The notes: generated from the sequence alone by a model not told the origin. A DNA stretch of 64,000 bases from Thysanoteuthis rhombus (GCA_963457665.1 OY735209.1:63379116-63443115); one strand, 5' to 3'. Positions 11,855-24,699 are shown, counted from the stretch's first letter. Numbers and translations are program-made.

Positions 11855-14040
11855 ACGTTGCTTTGGTAAGTTTGGATACAAAATACAGAACGACAGAGGT
11901 GAAAATTTTGTAAACTTTGCAACCAAAAAAAAATTCAAAATCATGAATATCTCCATTGAGAAAAAATCTAATAGAAAATGGATATAGACTACATCCCGAC
12001 GGGCCAAAGTGACACTATCATAGACATTCAAACCCTAAATCAAGTTAACATAAGAAGCAACCACAGAATTGTAAGATGTGAAAAGCGAATAAACACCAAT
12101 AAACAATGCAGAAAAAGTTTCACACCAAACCGCAACCGCCGAACTTACCAAAAAAGCTCGCCCGATCTTCCAAGCTGAAATTGAAAAACAGATAATAAAT
12201 TCTCACCGAACAAAAGAACGACACCAATTAACGAGCTTCAAAACACAAAAAGAACCTCTCTAATTGAAGCTGTCACTCTATTCAAACCAAAGAGCACATA
12301 TACCATTAGTTAAATCTCATATGAAACCAGGAAACTCATGGGAAAAGGCAGAAACCTCAAGAGAGGAAATTGGAGATACTGAACTGAAATTAACACTCAA
12401 CTAAACAAAGAAAGGATTTAAGGAGGCACACTACAGCGAAACAAGTCTTAAAACAATAAACAAAGCTCTCAGTATAGGACAGAAACAAAAACATGCATAC
12501 TCGAAGAAAACGGAGACCTAACGAGAGACAAAGACAAGATTGCCGAACATGCCCAAGAATTCTACCAAGAGCAGCACACCTAAAGACAAGGACTGCAAAA
12601 TAACTGACAGGATACACATGACACAAGCAATCAGTTCGATGATTTTCAAGAAGTTACAACAAGGGGGCCATCAATCAAAAAAGGGGTAAGATCGTTACTA
12701 GGACACTAGCTATTCTATTCAACTTATACCTAGAACAAAGTAAAGTCCTGGAAGATTGGAGTGCGGCAATCATATCAAAACAAACTGGAAAAACTTCGAC
12801 GACTACAAACCAATAAGCCTACTCAACTGTACGTAAAAACTTTTTGCAAAAATCATCACTAACCGAATTACTTAAACACTACATGAAAACCAACCACGAG
12901 AACAGGCTGGCTTTAGAAGAAAGTACTTCACCATGAACCATCTCCATTCAATGAATCAGCTGAAAGTAAAAGCAGTGAAATATAAAATGCCGCTTGCTGT
13001 AACATTTATAGACTTCAAGGAAGTCTTCGGCTTTGTGGAATTTCCCATGGTCATGAAAGCCATTATTGTACAAGGTGTAGACCCTGTATACGTCTTAGTA
13101 CTGCAACATGTATAGAGTCATGGCAGCTCCTTTATCAGGCTTCATAAAGACTGAGCCCTTTCAGTTCCCCAAAGAGTTGAGATTATGGTGATACCAGCTC
13201 ACTCAAACTCTTCACAGCCTGCCTGGGAAAATGAACGAATCAAAATGCTTGAGCAGCTTTGGATTTGTGGACAACATCACCTTTTTTGCAGAGAGCTTAT
13301 ACGACCTCCAACTGGTGTTATATGAGCAGAATGGAGAAAATGTAAAATTCAGCCAACACATGAACTTCGGCAAATCAAAGATCATGTGCAAGAATCACGT
13401 CGGAAATAACAAAACGATCAAAATCAAAGACGCAGAACTAGATAAGGTAGACTCTTACATTGATGTCAGACAACGATTCTCCATTAATCCTTAAAAGGAG
13501 GAATTAAGCGAAGAATCACACAAAGATGGAAAGCTTTCGGTACAGAGATCTCAATGTTAAAAAACAGTCCTAACAGTTCCAAAAAGAAGCGTATACAGCC
13601 GATGCAATCTCCCTATAGATACCTATGGAGCTGAAATATGGAAATGAACCAGGAAATTTGCCCACAGAGAGCAACGCAACGTGCACACGAGATATACATG
13701 CCCATCTTCAAATGGAGAGATCACAAGACAGCACAGTATATCAGGACAAAAGCAGGAGTTCGAAACGTCATAGAATCCACTAGAAAACTGAAATGGCTAT
13801 AGGCTGGCCTTGTTGCAAGAATGGCAGACAATCAATGGACATCATGATTCACAACAAGGATCCCTAGAGAATATATGCACAACTGAGGCAGACAAAATAC
13901 AAGATGGAGAGGCGAACTACACTAATCAAAAAAAGAATTGGACCCATGACACCCACAATATGGAGGTATGGTTAATCCTGGGGAAGGTTTACGTCCAATA
14001 TCGGACGCTAAAAGAATGCTACTGCTGCTGCTTCTGATAA
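11855..14040 (+). mobile_element. RTE-like LINE, long degraded copy (endonuclease to 3' end)
   Basis: About 2.2 kb of a LINE reading left to right. First comes the end of an APE-type endonuclease: GKFGYKIQNDRGENFVNFAT, then DYIPTGQ, TIIDIQTLNQVN and SNHRIVRCEKRIN, where SNHR is the usual SDHR catalytic His motif. A linker follows. The reverse transcriptase has an AFTMNHLHSMNQL-like stretch, FIDFKEVFGFVEFP, and FVDNITFFAE where active copies have FADDIVLFAE, so the catalytic Asp pair is lost. Then come MCKNHVGNNKTIKIKDAEL and a C-terminal part ending ILGKVYVQYRTLKE. Multiple frameshifts and stops make it non-functional. The 5' part of the endonuclease is missing. Confidence 0.9.
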
Positions 14041-15220
14041 TGATTTCAGTTCGTGCTCTGTTAATATGATCGTTTTTGTTGATTTTTGGAAATATTTTTT
14101 CGCAACGTTACCGTAAATGGGTACGATGGTCATTCTTGGTGATATTGCATAATCACGCAACAAAATTCACAGTTAAGTGAGCATTGCATAACCTGGGGAA
14201 AATTAAATAATATTTAGGAAAAAAAACATACATAAAAAACCCACGAACAAACTCGTGAACAGTGGTTGACGATAAATGTTCATAAGGATAAGTGATTTTG
14301 AGTATTGTATTGGAAGTTTAAAAGACGGAATTATCGGATTCTTCTCCCGTTTTTGGCATGGACAAACGCTGATGAATGCATTTGCGTACACAGATATGTC
14401 TGTACATGCTTCTTTGATTTTGTTGTTGATGAATGATTGTGCTGTCCCTTCGTATAATTAAAAAAATGCGAAACAGATATAGAGAGAGGTGTTAGATAAA
14501 AGCATTTTCCGAAAAGAGAGAAACAGAGTTGGAATGAAAAACAAACAAAACACTTTTCCAGAGATATAGCGGAAAGAAAATTCTTAGAGTGAGATATATA
14601 TATCAGTTAATATTTAATATGCTTTAAAGAAAGTGCATTTGACAAGACATAACGTAGATTTCAAAAGATCTTGGAGAAGGACGGCCCTTTGGAAAGATAT
14701 ACTGAGATAAAAACCTTATATAGAGAGGTTGAGCCGATGTTGTAAAAATACTTAGATACGGAGATGCATTTAAAAAAAATTTTACACAGAGGGACAGTGT
14801 GATTAAAGAATTATATGAATATATTTTTTAAGATACAGTAAGAAGGTATGTTACAATTTAAGGTGTGATGGGGACTCTTTTATAGAATAATTTCAGCTTA
14901 TTCTAAAATATTTTATTCTATTTTGAATGGAATTTTTCTCGTTTTTTGTGGGTATATACGAAGTATAGTTACATACTTGGTCAAAGATAGGATTAGTTAC
15001 AGAGTAACCCTTTCAGACGCAAAAAAAAACAAAAGAAACATCTTAGGTAGATTTATTGACAAGATAAAGCATGGTCACTTGGAACCCCCGCAGCTAGATA
15101 GCCAGTCACAGCCACTTATTCAAAGACACATTAGGAAAAAGGAAAAGAGAATTGATTCCTCTCACCACCTCTCTATATTTCAGTCTCCTGTATCTCACAC
15201 TTACCCAACTCAGCTTAAAA
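14041..15220. other. No recognisable gene
   Basis: AT-rich. A 145-codon frame (14923-15360) is the longest here, but its last third lies inside the SINE at 15225-15402 and it has no domain, so it is probably fortuitous. Confidence 0.45.
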
Positions 15221-15224
15221 TACA

Positions 15225-15400
15225 ATCATGGTCAGCAGGTATGCCTCACACAGAGTTCCTGGGTTCGATTCCTGGTATGAGTGAAAGTGTAGAGCTCTCA
15301 ATTAGGACATGCTTCCCTGTTCATTCAGCAGCTAACTGTATTTGGGATAGGAGAGATTGAGAATGGAGTAGTCCCTTATCCCAAGAAACAGAAGTGGTTG

Positions 15401-15402
<2 letters not shown>
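15225..15402 (+). mobile_element. tRNA-derived SINE
   Basis: A perfect polymerase III B box, GGTTCGATTCC (15262-15272), lies in a TCCTGGG...CCTGG stem context. An A-box-like TGGTCAGCAGG (15229-15239) sits slightly closer than in a true tRNA. A non-tRNA body runs to GGAGAGATTGAGAATGGAGT and CCCTTATCCC and then straight into a (TA)n array. The body end is shared with 20303-20368, which also runs into (TA)n, and this supports an interspersed SINE with a TA-rich tail. Confidence 0.7.

Positions 15403-15491
<89 letters not shown>
15402..15491. repeat. (TA)n(TG)n(TA)n microsatellite
   Basis: (TA)n at 15402-15440, (GT)n at 15441-15456 and (TA)n at 15457-15491, directly at the 3' end of the SINE. 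Confidence 0.97.
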
Positions 15492-15493
<2 letters not shown>

Positions 15494-16835
15494 GCTCATC
15501 AATTACCACTGAAAATAAAGGTATTGATATATAAAACAATTGAATACAATTACGAGTAAATGTTTAATATTTCTTGTCTATTGTGCTCATCAGCAACCAG
15601 CAATAAGACGTTTCCTGTGGATTATGAAAATAAACATCCTATTTACATTCGACTAACGTATTCTTAAATTATCCAACTAACGGTTCTAGCCGGTTATTAC
15701 CATGTATGTACAGGGACAATCCATCAAATTAACAACTCTTTCTCTCTGCCGTCTATTCTCTATGTATACCAAAAGTTCATTCTATTGAGTTTTGAGATAT
15801 TTTAATGCCTTATGTTATTTATTAATACTTCAAGAAGCATTTGGTGCTAGGGCTTAAGTCATTCAGTGAACAATGGCTCACAGGAATCCTTAATCCAATC
15901 TTTATTAACACATATTGTAGCAAGAAAAATAGAGAGATTTGAAGGACAGAATAACCGATTTCATGAGTAATAGATCGTTTTAAGATTTACTTTGGTATAA
16001 AAGTGAATAAATATAGAGACTACACATATTTCAAGGAGTTTAAATGATTTTTAGCAATTTTTTTTAGATATAAGAATTATTCTCATTTTCTAGTTTTATC
16101 TATCCATTATGTTAATATAATTGCTAATAAAGTTTTTTCAGTGTCAGTTTGTAAACCTGAATAGTAGAAGAAATCATACAGTAAATGAAACACATGTGGG
16201 TACGTCTTGTGAGATTTTAAATCTGGATCGTACCCTCCGAGGCTCAAAGTTGTATTAATCAGATAAATATACAATTAACATGCTTTTGTTTATTTGGTGA
16301 CATTAACAACCTTATAACTAATCAATTGTCACTGTTGTTCTCTATCTTTACATCATTGATTGTAGCATTTTTCAGTAATGGTGATGGTTTGAACCGATGC
16401 TTACTTATTTATAAATTGGTTAAATTTACGACAGTCCCATTTAGTTTATACGTTTGAGTTAAGAATAGTTATATTGGTTGAGAAGTTTGATGAAATTGAA
16501 ATGTTTTGTTCCACTGTTTAGTTATCAACAACCGTTATAACTGTGGAGTAGAAATGATAGGTGTCACTCTGTTCCCCTAAAGCAACTTATTACTTCTCGT
16601 TGCTTTTTGTCCCAAGTTAGAACATGCTACGCCTAATTCTACTCTATTGCCTTAGTTATCACACTTTCTCTTCCACTGACTGTGGCTGTAAAATAATAGG
16701 TGTTTATTGTTTTGTAATCATATTTTTGCAGTTATATTAAAACTTGTGGATTCACTCAAGTACATTCCAGTCTATTGAATACAGCTCCCAAATATAATGT
16801 CATACATAATAAAATTAATACGAAAATCAAATTTT
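15492..16835. other. No recognisable feature
   Basis: Very AT-rich intergenic-type sequence. No frame of interest and no repeat assigned. Confidence 0.5.
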
Positions 16836-16839
16836 GCTC

Positions 16840-17195
16840 TATGGGGGAGGAGAATCTACCACAAATGCATCCTCCAGATAGTCACCTATGGAGCACATAA
16901 GAATAATACACCACATCACACGGAGGAATCACGAGACACCACAGTATAATGATGGCAGTGGATGGGTCATCTTGCAAGAATATAAGACGATTACAAGACA
17001 TCACGACTCACAACGCAGATCTCCAGACATCATAGGCAAAACTGTGACCATCAAAATGTAAGATGGCGAGTCGAAGTAGACGTGCTCAGAAAGAATGGGC
17101 TCCTGAATGCCCATGTTAGAGAGATCTGGCGAATACTTGGGAAAGTCTATGTTCAACGAAGGACGCTGAAAGGTCGATGGTCATAGACAAACCTA
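16840..17195 (+). mobile_element. RTE-like LINE 3' fragment
   Basis: Pieces in shifting frames include ATAGTCACCTATGG-type DNA (the IVTYG segment), QWMGHLARI and REIWRILGKVYVQRRTLKG, the conserved C-terminal end. The start is abrupt (5' truncation) and the end at about 17190 has only a short TCGATGGTC remnant, not a clear (GAT)n tail. Degraded. Confidence 0.85.
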
Positions 17196-17995
17196 ACTAA
17201 TTCCATTAGCCTCATCAGTACACTATACTTATCATTGCAGAATAGAAACTTTACGATTATTAAAATGGTTGGCAAAGGACATAAAAAGATATCATATTAC
17301 TCAGATTTGAAGTATTTTTCTAGAAAAATTCGTCGTGTTAACTCGTAAAAAGAATTAATTAGTTTTTCAAGCGGTATTTAGATATCTATCTTATCTCATT
17401 TAGTTTCGTTCAGCCATTTTCTACTGGCGATATACAGCTAATACATTTTTTGTTACAAAAGCTACGATTAAGTCCTTCAAAAAGTTCAAACTTTTAAATC
17501 TACAATTTGATTAAATTTTGCCAATGTATAAAGAATTATGATAACATTATAATAAAATTTGTTTATCAGTTTATCAAATTTCAATTCATTTCCCAGTGAT
17601 TTAGGTTATTGCCTGTCTATCCGTATTTTCATTTATCATTCATCAGATGTATCATTCTTTTTATTTGATACTTCCAATTTCTATTGTATGATATTTATTA
17701 AATGATAGATATACTATTATTTTCAAGTTAATTGCAAATAAAATCTTATTTCAATTACATACAGTATTGGCATTGCTAACTTAATTTTTATTGAAAAAAA
17801 AATACATATGAGAATTGATTGAATAAATATGAGTGAAGTAGGTGTTTTAATTTCAAAATAATAACCTAATTTACTGGTTTATTCCATAACTTCTATGATT
17901 TTTATATTCACACTCATTGAAAGCATTTTTCTTCGAGACTGATCCCACATTCACTATTAAAACTGTTGGTTGGCTTCAGAATGCGCAGCATATTC
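17196..17995. other. No recognisable feature
   Basis: Very AT-rich and without repeats that I can match. Confidence 0.5.
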
Positions 17996-17999
17996 CATT

Positions 18000-19690
18000 T
18001 AATTATCGGTTTCCATTGTTATCCTTCAAAGACTTAACATATTTTAATTTAAATGTTCTATACCTACGTTTCAACTGTAAGAATGAACTTCTGTGATAAT
18101 GAAATCTCAATTTCCAATCGACCAGAGATGCCCCGATATACACCCTTTTACACCGTAGGAAGGAACCGTGACTGGATATATCATGTTTTCTTTCAAGCAT
18201 TTTTTTAAAGGGTGTTCATTTTTGATTCTGTAATTACATTTTACCACTGGTAATTGCTTTGTGTTGTAACTATTGTTTAGGATATTTATTTCATCGTGAT
18301 TACCAATCAATTCTGCGTTGTTACTTAGGTAACTATATCTGATTTTCAAAGTATTTTTCCAGAATATTTTATCTAATGGGTTATCACCTTGTCTATCAAT
18401 CAGTGTTAAGCACAATTTGTCAGGATTACATCTAATCAATTTGCAGGAAGATGGATTAAACCAAGCATTTTTCTTCTTTTTATTATCATTATTCGTGGAA
18501 CTTATGGTAGAATTAAACCCGCTTATTTAGTACCATATTATAAATATATTTGACGTTATTAAACATATCAATGTTGGAAGAATTTTTAGCAATTTTACAA
18601 GTGATAGATTTATGAATGTTGATGGTCGGTTGATATTGAAATCTCTTATCTCTATAAATTGGATATCAATCATTCTTGATGAAATGTTTACATGAGTTAT
18701 CAAGTAGCTGTAAAGTGATACCCCAAAAATTAACAATTTTAATGTTGGGAACAATATCTTCCTCAAAGCCTACGCTTTTGATGCTGATACTAATTTTTGT
18801 CCACCATGTTGGCTTTTGAACCATAGTTATCTCTTACTAGGATCAGCCCATCGTCCCACTATAGCCTTACATATTCTTGAGGAGGAAATCTAAAGAGATG
18901 CAGAATATACAGATCTATCTGGATCTGAAATCTGTGCTGAGTCAAACGATCTTGTTGTTACATCTAAAAGTTCTGTTGCTGCTCTTTTCGTTTTGTTGGT
19001 ACTGACTAAAAAAAAGACCTTCTTCAATAACTGATTATACAAATGTCCTGGTCCGTTATTTGCACAGAACCTTTTGCAAACTCAACTGCCTTGAATGTTT
19101 TCTTTCCGAATAAAATCAACGATGCCAAACTGTATGAAGGTAACATTGCACCTCTCTACAATTTTGTCGAGCCAGTCGATCTTTTGTACTTTCCAATAGG
19201 TTGTATTTTAGTGTGTCCTTAACTTTGTTGCTGATACTTCTGGAGATTCTATCTAATCCTGATTTTGACGGATTGATTAGTCTTGTCTGTATTTCGTTTA
19301 TAGAATTTTATTGGTAATCTTCTGAAAGCAGATGGGCTTCAATACTGTCTATAGATTAGACTTTATCTGTAATTTTAAGTTTCTCTGTCATCATGTTGTT
19401 GTTCTGTGTCATGAGTGTCTTATTGGTAAAATTTAAAGATGTTTCCTTTCAACAGTTTTTTGTATTTGTCGCAAATGATTTTGAAGATTTTTCTTGATTT
19501 ATCCGGTCGAACAATTATATCCTGAAAATGTCAAATGCTTTCAAGATCGTTTTTCAGACTCTTCTGAAAGTCGTCTAAAACTTTGGAAAATTCTGTTTTC
19601 CGTATGAAATCAGAAAGATAGTCTCCCAATTTGGTTAGCAGTTTGTTACTGGGAGGGGGGAATTTCGTCTTTTGAACCCAAACGTATCCA
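18000..19690 (-). mobile_element. Penelope-like retroelement fossil (reverse transcriptase + GIY-YIG), broken
   Basis: Minus-strand sequence recalling Penelope-like elements, which join a reverse transcriptase to a GIY-YIG nuclease. Near 19500 is an IVRPDKSRKI-like segment and near 19270 an NPSKSGLDRISRSI-like segment. Near 18600-18780 are YQPTINIHKSI and NSSNIDMFNN, and near 18240-18440 IFWKNTLKIRYSYL and KCNYRIKNEHPLKKCL (the Cys-rich linker). Near 18050-18140 is VYIGASLVDWKLRFHYHRSS, the YIG part of the nuclease. The order matches the family. The copy is old, broken in many places and 5'-incomplete. Confidence 0.7.
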
Positions 19691-20179
19691 TTCATTCTTC
19701 GTTAGCCATATTTTCATTTAAAGAGGAAAAAAAAGTACTCCATCCTGACCTCTCGATAAAATTCTCGATTTTAACTGCTAGTTCCAAAAGGTACGTATGT
19801 TAATTGTGTGAGAGAATATTATAGATTAAACTTTTCCATATCTTTATTTACTGATCGCTTTGAACACTACAACTGATCAAAGTATCAAGATATAATGTGA
19901 GGCATTTTAATACCTAAAATTTCACGCGAAAATTTTTGTATACATACGGATATTATGGCGAAATGATTTTGTATATTCGTTTTTGTAATCCGGGAAAAAG
20001 GAGGGTAGATTTAATGGATTGTCCTTGTACATTCATTGTAATTACTGGCTAAAACCAGATTGGATGATTGGAGAAACCGTTATTTAAATGTAAATGGACT
20101 GTTTATATACACAACCTGTATATTGCCACTTGCTGATGAATGCGATATGAACATTTGGGTATATGTCCTTGTGACTCTT

Positions 20180-20180
<1 letters not shown>
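19691..20180. other. No recognisable feature
   Basis: AT-rich spacer between the Penelope-like fossil and the (TA)n arrays. Confidence 0.5.

Positions 20181-20182
<2 letters not shown>

Positions 20183-20259
<77 letters not shown>
20183..20259. repeat. (TA)n microsatellite
   Basis: Nearly perfect dinucleotide array. Ile/Tyr frames across it are artefacts. Confidence 0.97.
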
Positions 20260-20261
<2 letters not shown>

Positions 20262-20302
20262 ATCTTCTTATCTATCATTTCCGATATCTATGTACACTAA
20301 AT

Positions 20303-20366
20303 GAGTATCCCCTAAGCTGTGTGATTAGAGTAGGATGGATTGAGATTGGAGTAGTGCCATTCCCTA

Positions 20367-20368
<2 letters not shown>
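20303..20368 (+). mobile_element. SINE 3' end fragment
   Basis: GGATGGATTGAGATTGGAGT and CCATTCCCTA match the end of the SINE at 15225-15402 (GGAGAGATTGAGAATGGAGT and CCCTTATCCC). As there, it continues directly into (TA)n. The tRNA-like head is missing or unrecognisable. Confidence 0.6.
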
Positions 20369-20463
<95 letters not shown>

Positions 20464-20504
20464 GTATATGTAGTATACATATATATACATATATGTATAT
20501 ATAA

Positions 20505-20539
<35 letters not shown>

Positions 20540-20565
20540 TATGTATATATATATATCTATAGAGG

Positions 20566-20599
<34 letters not shown>

Positions 20600-20652
20600 C
20601 GGAGAGAGAGGGAGGGAGAGGGAGAGAGAGAGGGAGAGGAAGAGAGAGAGAC
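20369..20652. repeat. (TA)n followed by (GA)n array
   Basis: (TA)n at 20369-20458, imperfect TA/TATG units to about 20561, then a (GA)n-rich tract at 20562-20652. It follows the SINE fragment. Confidence 0.95.
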
Positions 20653-22025
20653 CGCCCACTCCTTAGTGGGAATGCATATATACATATATATATTTTCTTT
20701 GCATATCCGTCTCTTCATATCTTTATATCCATTCTTGTCTTGTTATATGTACCTATCCGTCTATCTATTCCAGTCTCTTCATATATATCAATATAAATAT
20801 AAATGTAAACTTTGTTGGACTTGTATCCTACTTAAACTTGTAACACTAAACTTTGAAAGGTAACAAAGTTAATGTGTGCAATCGAAGCAGTGACCTCGTT
20901 GCATGTTGTATATTCTAATGGGAAGTAACTCTTATGATACTCACTTGTTTACTACACCAATCCGGAGACGTCCTAAATATTGCGAAGCTTAGATAACTAC
21001 GGTACTAGAATTTGACCAAATGTTTTGAAAGTTTGAAAATGCATCACGTTGGTCGGCGTTCCGTTTGTAAGTAAGAAGCTTATCGATTTTTGCTTGATTG
21101 ATCAACTTGAGACCCAGCCTTTTATCAATGACTCCAATGAGGATCCAAAAGCTTAAGGGTGGGCCGTCCATTTTGCCATTAAAGGATTTATGCAAACTAA
21201 TTTCAATCGTACATGCCATTTTATACAATCAAGGGTTCGACAATTTGGCTGAAAGGAACATGACGTCCAGCTCGTGTACGCATGCGCCTCTGTTGGCTCC
21301 ATCGCCATTGAATATTTCAATCTATCTATTTATCCATTTCTCTCTTTTATATACATATATATATATCTGTGTGTGTATGTGTGTGTGTGTATGAGTATGT
21401 GTAAGAAAACAGATGTGCCCCGCCACCAAATTTCAACTCTATAGATTCTATTTTCATCGTTTACAATTGCTTCTATTGTTTACAAATTACAAGAAAGAGT
21501 CTCTGATGACCTTAAATGACCTCCAAGATCAACCACATATAGGTCTTTGCTTTTGCTCTATATGGACGTATCTCTATGCAAAATTGTAGGTTCTGAGAAA
21601 CTGACTTTCAGGTAGGTTGGACGGAAAGTCAAGGCCCAGTTTAGCATGATATTTACATTGTAAGTGGACACCTACAGTAATACCTAAAAAATCATTCCAG
21701 CTCATTTGATAAGGAAAAGGTTGGCCTGAATTTGCACGAAAAATACTTGCAGCCAAACTACGCTATTGATCTAATCAGAGGAATTTAAGTCATTCAGTGG
21801 GTGAATCTGGCACTTGTTGGAAAGGCATGAACCAATATCTCCCCCTCCTCATACTGCCTGTTGGTAAAATAATAGGGCAGGCTTGGCTCCCTCGCTATGG
21901 TTACCAACCACTCTATAATCTTGACAAATTTGCTTCAACACTAACTTGAAGAGGGATTGGTATCGTCAGGCTCTTGACACACCCAGGGCAAAGATGATCT
22001 CCAACGACCTTACAATGGATTCTTG
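20653..22025. other. No recognisable gene; short (TG)n near 21370
   Basis: AT-rich. A short TATG/TGTG array lies at about 21350-21400. Small frames at 20666-21394 and 21574-21756 have no domain. Confidence 0.45.
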
Positions 22026-22029
22026 GATT

Positions 22030-22147
22030 AAAAATGTTTATTAGAAAACGTCCATCAAAACTGGTTTCATAGGTTTCCTCAGTTTAAAGTTTGTCTGGCT
22101 GGCTTGCTTGCTATATATGTACGGATCACGCGTACAGGTCACTTGAA
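22030..22147 (-). repeat. AB interspersed repeat, copy 4, block B only
   Basis: On the minus strand it reads ACGCGTGATCCGTACATATA, GCAAGCAAGCCAGCCAGACA, AAACTGAGGAAACCTATGAA and CAGTTTTGATGGACG, in the same order as block B elsewhere. Its upstream side abuts the 5' truncation of the LINE at 22148. Confidence 0.65.
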
Positions 22148-22590
22148 GAAGGCAAATGGCTCAATAGTCACTTATGGAGCTGAAACATGGAACCTAACCA
22201 AGAGACAGATCCGCTAATTGAGGACTATGCAAAGTGAACTTGAAAAAATTATGCTGGGCCTCACATGGAGAGACCATAAGACAGCACAGTTCATCCGGGA
22301 AAAAACAAGAGTCGGGGGACATCATAGAATCCATTAAAAAGCTCAAATAGCAGTAAGCTGGCCATATTGCATGAATAGCGGACAACCGATGGACATTGTA
22401 ACTCACGACATGGATCCCCTGAGAGTACATGCGGAACCGAGGCTGGCAGAACATTAGATGGAGGGACGAGCTAGAAAGTGCTTCAGAAAGTATTGGCTCC
22501 GCAACGCCCATGATAAAGAGGTATGGCGAATCCTGGGGAAGGTGTATGTCCAACGACGGACGTTGAAAAACTGATGTTGATGATATTCAC
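22148..22590 (+). mobile_element. RTE-like LINE 3' fragment
   Basis: Begins at the conserved segment IVTYGAETWNLTKRQIR, then KIMLGLTWRDHKTAQF and IREKTRV, in broken frames. It ends with the usual VYVQRRTLK-type DNA and GATGTTGATGATATT, a short decayed (GAT)n tail. 5'-truncated and non-functional. Confidence 0.88.
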
Positions 22591-24355
22591 AGATCTTTCT
22601 TTCAATTCTCCCACCTATGTTTTTAGTGTTGGTGCATTATACAATGCAAATGTAAGCTAAATTGGTCCCCTTAGTTCGTGTCAAGCAGTGTTCTCACTTA
22701 TTTGTTACTTTTTAAAAATTCGGATTTTTTCAGCAAAAAGCTTTCAAAAGCAAAATCAATATAACACAGTGCCATGTCAGGCTAATAAAGCAAGTTGTTC
22801 ATAAGTTTCAAGTATATTCAAAACAAATTGATCATTGGTGTGTGCGAAAATGTCTTAGTTTTGAATAAAATTGCAGTGTCAGCTAATACCATACAATTCA
22901 TAAGGAAGCAAACATACTGAAACATGAAGTCGACAAACTCGAAAGAGAATATATATAATTGACAAAAATATTTAATTAAATTTGTCTGAACTAGTTCTAT
23001 CAAGAGTTAGTCCAAGAATGGAAAACAGGTCCAGTGAATCGGAGATGATTTTTCGTCAATTCTGTCTATTTCAAGATTCAGCCAAGTAAGAGATTCAAAT
23101 AATGTCACTCGGGGTTAATTTTTGATTACACAATACATTAATTATGAAGCCTAATCTGAACCCAAACTGTTCTTGATTTTTTAGTCCTGAAATAAAATCT
23201 AGATGTACTTGAAAGACCATTTAACTGAACTTCATGGTCGGTATTTGAAGATGAAGAAAAACCTGAATAATCAACGATACGATCACGATATTTGATAGAA
23301 TATTTTCCTTCATGTCAGTTGCATTTTTATTCTCCTCTTCTCTTTCCTTGTCCTCAATATTCTTTCTCTCGGTTGATGGTTGCACGAACGGTTCTCAGGA
23401 TATTCTGAATATCTGGATATTTTCCGGACGGACGCCATATTTTGGTTAAAATAATTTCCTATTTGTACAAACTATGTTTATAAATTATTTCTGTCAAGAT
23501 CCGACATTTTATGAGGTGCAACCTACTACGAGATCGCCTCCGCATGCACGCTTTGCAAGCGTGAACAAGCGAAAACATTTCCTTGTGTTTTATATGGTTG
23601 AAAATACAGAAGATGCACTGTTTTAGAAATCATGATAGAGGCATGAATTATTGTTTCTTCCCGTGCTAAGTTCAAATATCATTGTTTCTCAAACTATTTC
23701 TGTGCCATTCACTCGCGAGTTTTTATTACGAATTCTGACTCATCATCGATTTTAAGGGAAATGAGAAATTACTAATCACTTTAACAGTACTGCCTGTCTC
23801 GAGCGCAGAAAAAATATAAATATCTAAATAATTTCAATCATTCATTCTTCATGTCTCATTCCCCCCCCCATTCGCCCCTCTATATCCATTCAGCCCTAAA
23901 TAATTTCATTCACCCTCGGGTAAATCATTCACCAGTTTGAAAAGCATTACTCTGGATAAATAGCAGACATTTCCTTGTCGTTAAAAAATATTTTTCTCCC
24001 GTTCGTTTCCAAAATTATCTCGATGCAAACGTTGCTATTAGGCTTAAATATCTTTTCCCCTGCGAACAACTCAGATGCACACGAATCAATAGAGGGTGTA
24101 CTTAGCGATCTTTTGTGAAATTCCGGTCCAAGTTGAATGGTTGAGTTGAATTAGACAACCCCCCCGTTACAACAACAGCAACAACAACTAACTATCCTCA
24201 CCCAATTAAGCGTAGTAAACAGTTCACTATTCGTCTGTTATGTCACGTTAAACTTAAATGTTAAACCTATATGTGAAATGAAAGTTTCCTTACCTATGGT
24301 GATCGAACAAAAGATAATACTTATTTTTAACGTACTGAGTTCACGAGTCCTGACT
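22591..24355. other. No recognisable feature
   Basis: AT-rich intergenic-type sequence with a short C-rich run near 23860. No repeats matched. Confidence 0.5.
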
Positions 24356-24360
24356 CCGTT

Positions 24361-24684
24361 ATGTCGGTTATGTACTTTCCCATGTGTGTTCACTTGCTTG
24401 CATCGAAACTATGTACGTGTGCCAATGCAACTGCTCGGCTTACCAAGTCTGTTGTGATTCAAACAATGTCACAGAAAAATTGTGACATGTTTGTAAATGA
24501 AGCTGTGCGGGAATCGATGATCTATGGAGGAGAACAAGCGGTTGAAAGTTATAAAAAAATTTGTTATGAAAAACATACACGTTTTTCTTTCCCCTCAAGA
24601 TGCATGGGTTATTCTTTCGAAAGACGAGGCAGTGTGAAGATTGATTTGCAGCGCAAGGTACATCTTGGTTTTCATTTTGTATAG
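24361..24684 (+). other. Unassigned 107-codon open frame
   Basis: A Cys-containing frame of mixed composition including KNCDMFVNEAVRESMIYGGE and FSFPSRCMGYSFERRGSVK. It is less repetitive than most frames here. No domain was recognised and no convincing splice boundary or upstream regulatory context is visible. It could be an exon fragment, part of an unknown repeat, or chance. It is not called as a gene. Confidence 0.15.
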
Positions 24685-24699
24685 AAAACAAACGATGTA

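Noticed and set aside
12390-12626. 78-codon minus-strand Cys/Leu-rich frame
   Set aside because: Antisense to the linker/reverse transcriptase part of the 11855-14040 LINE.
14923-15360. 145-codon frame as a possible gene
   Set aside because: Its end lies inside a SINE, it has no domain, and the rest is AT-rich without coding signs.
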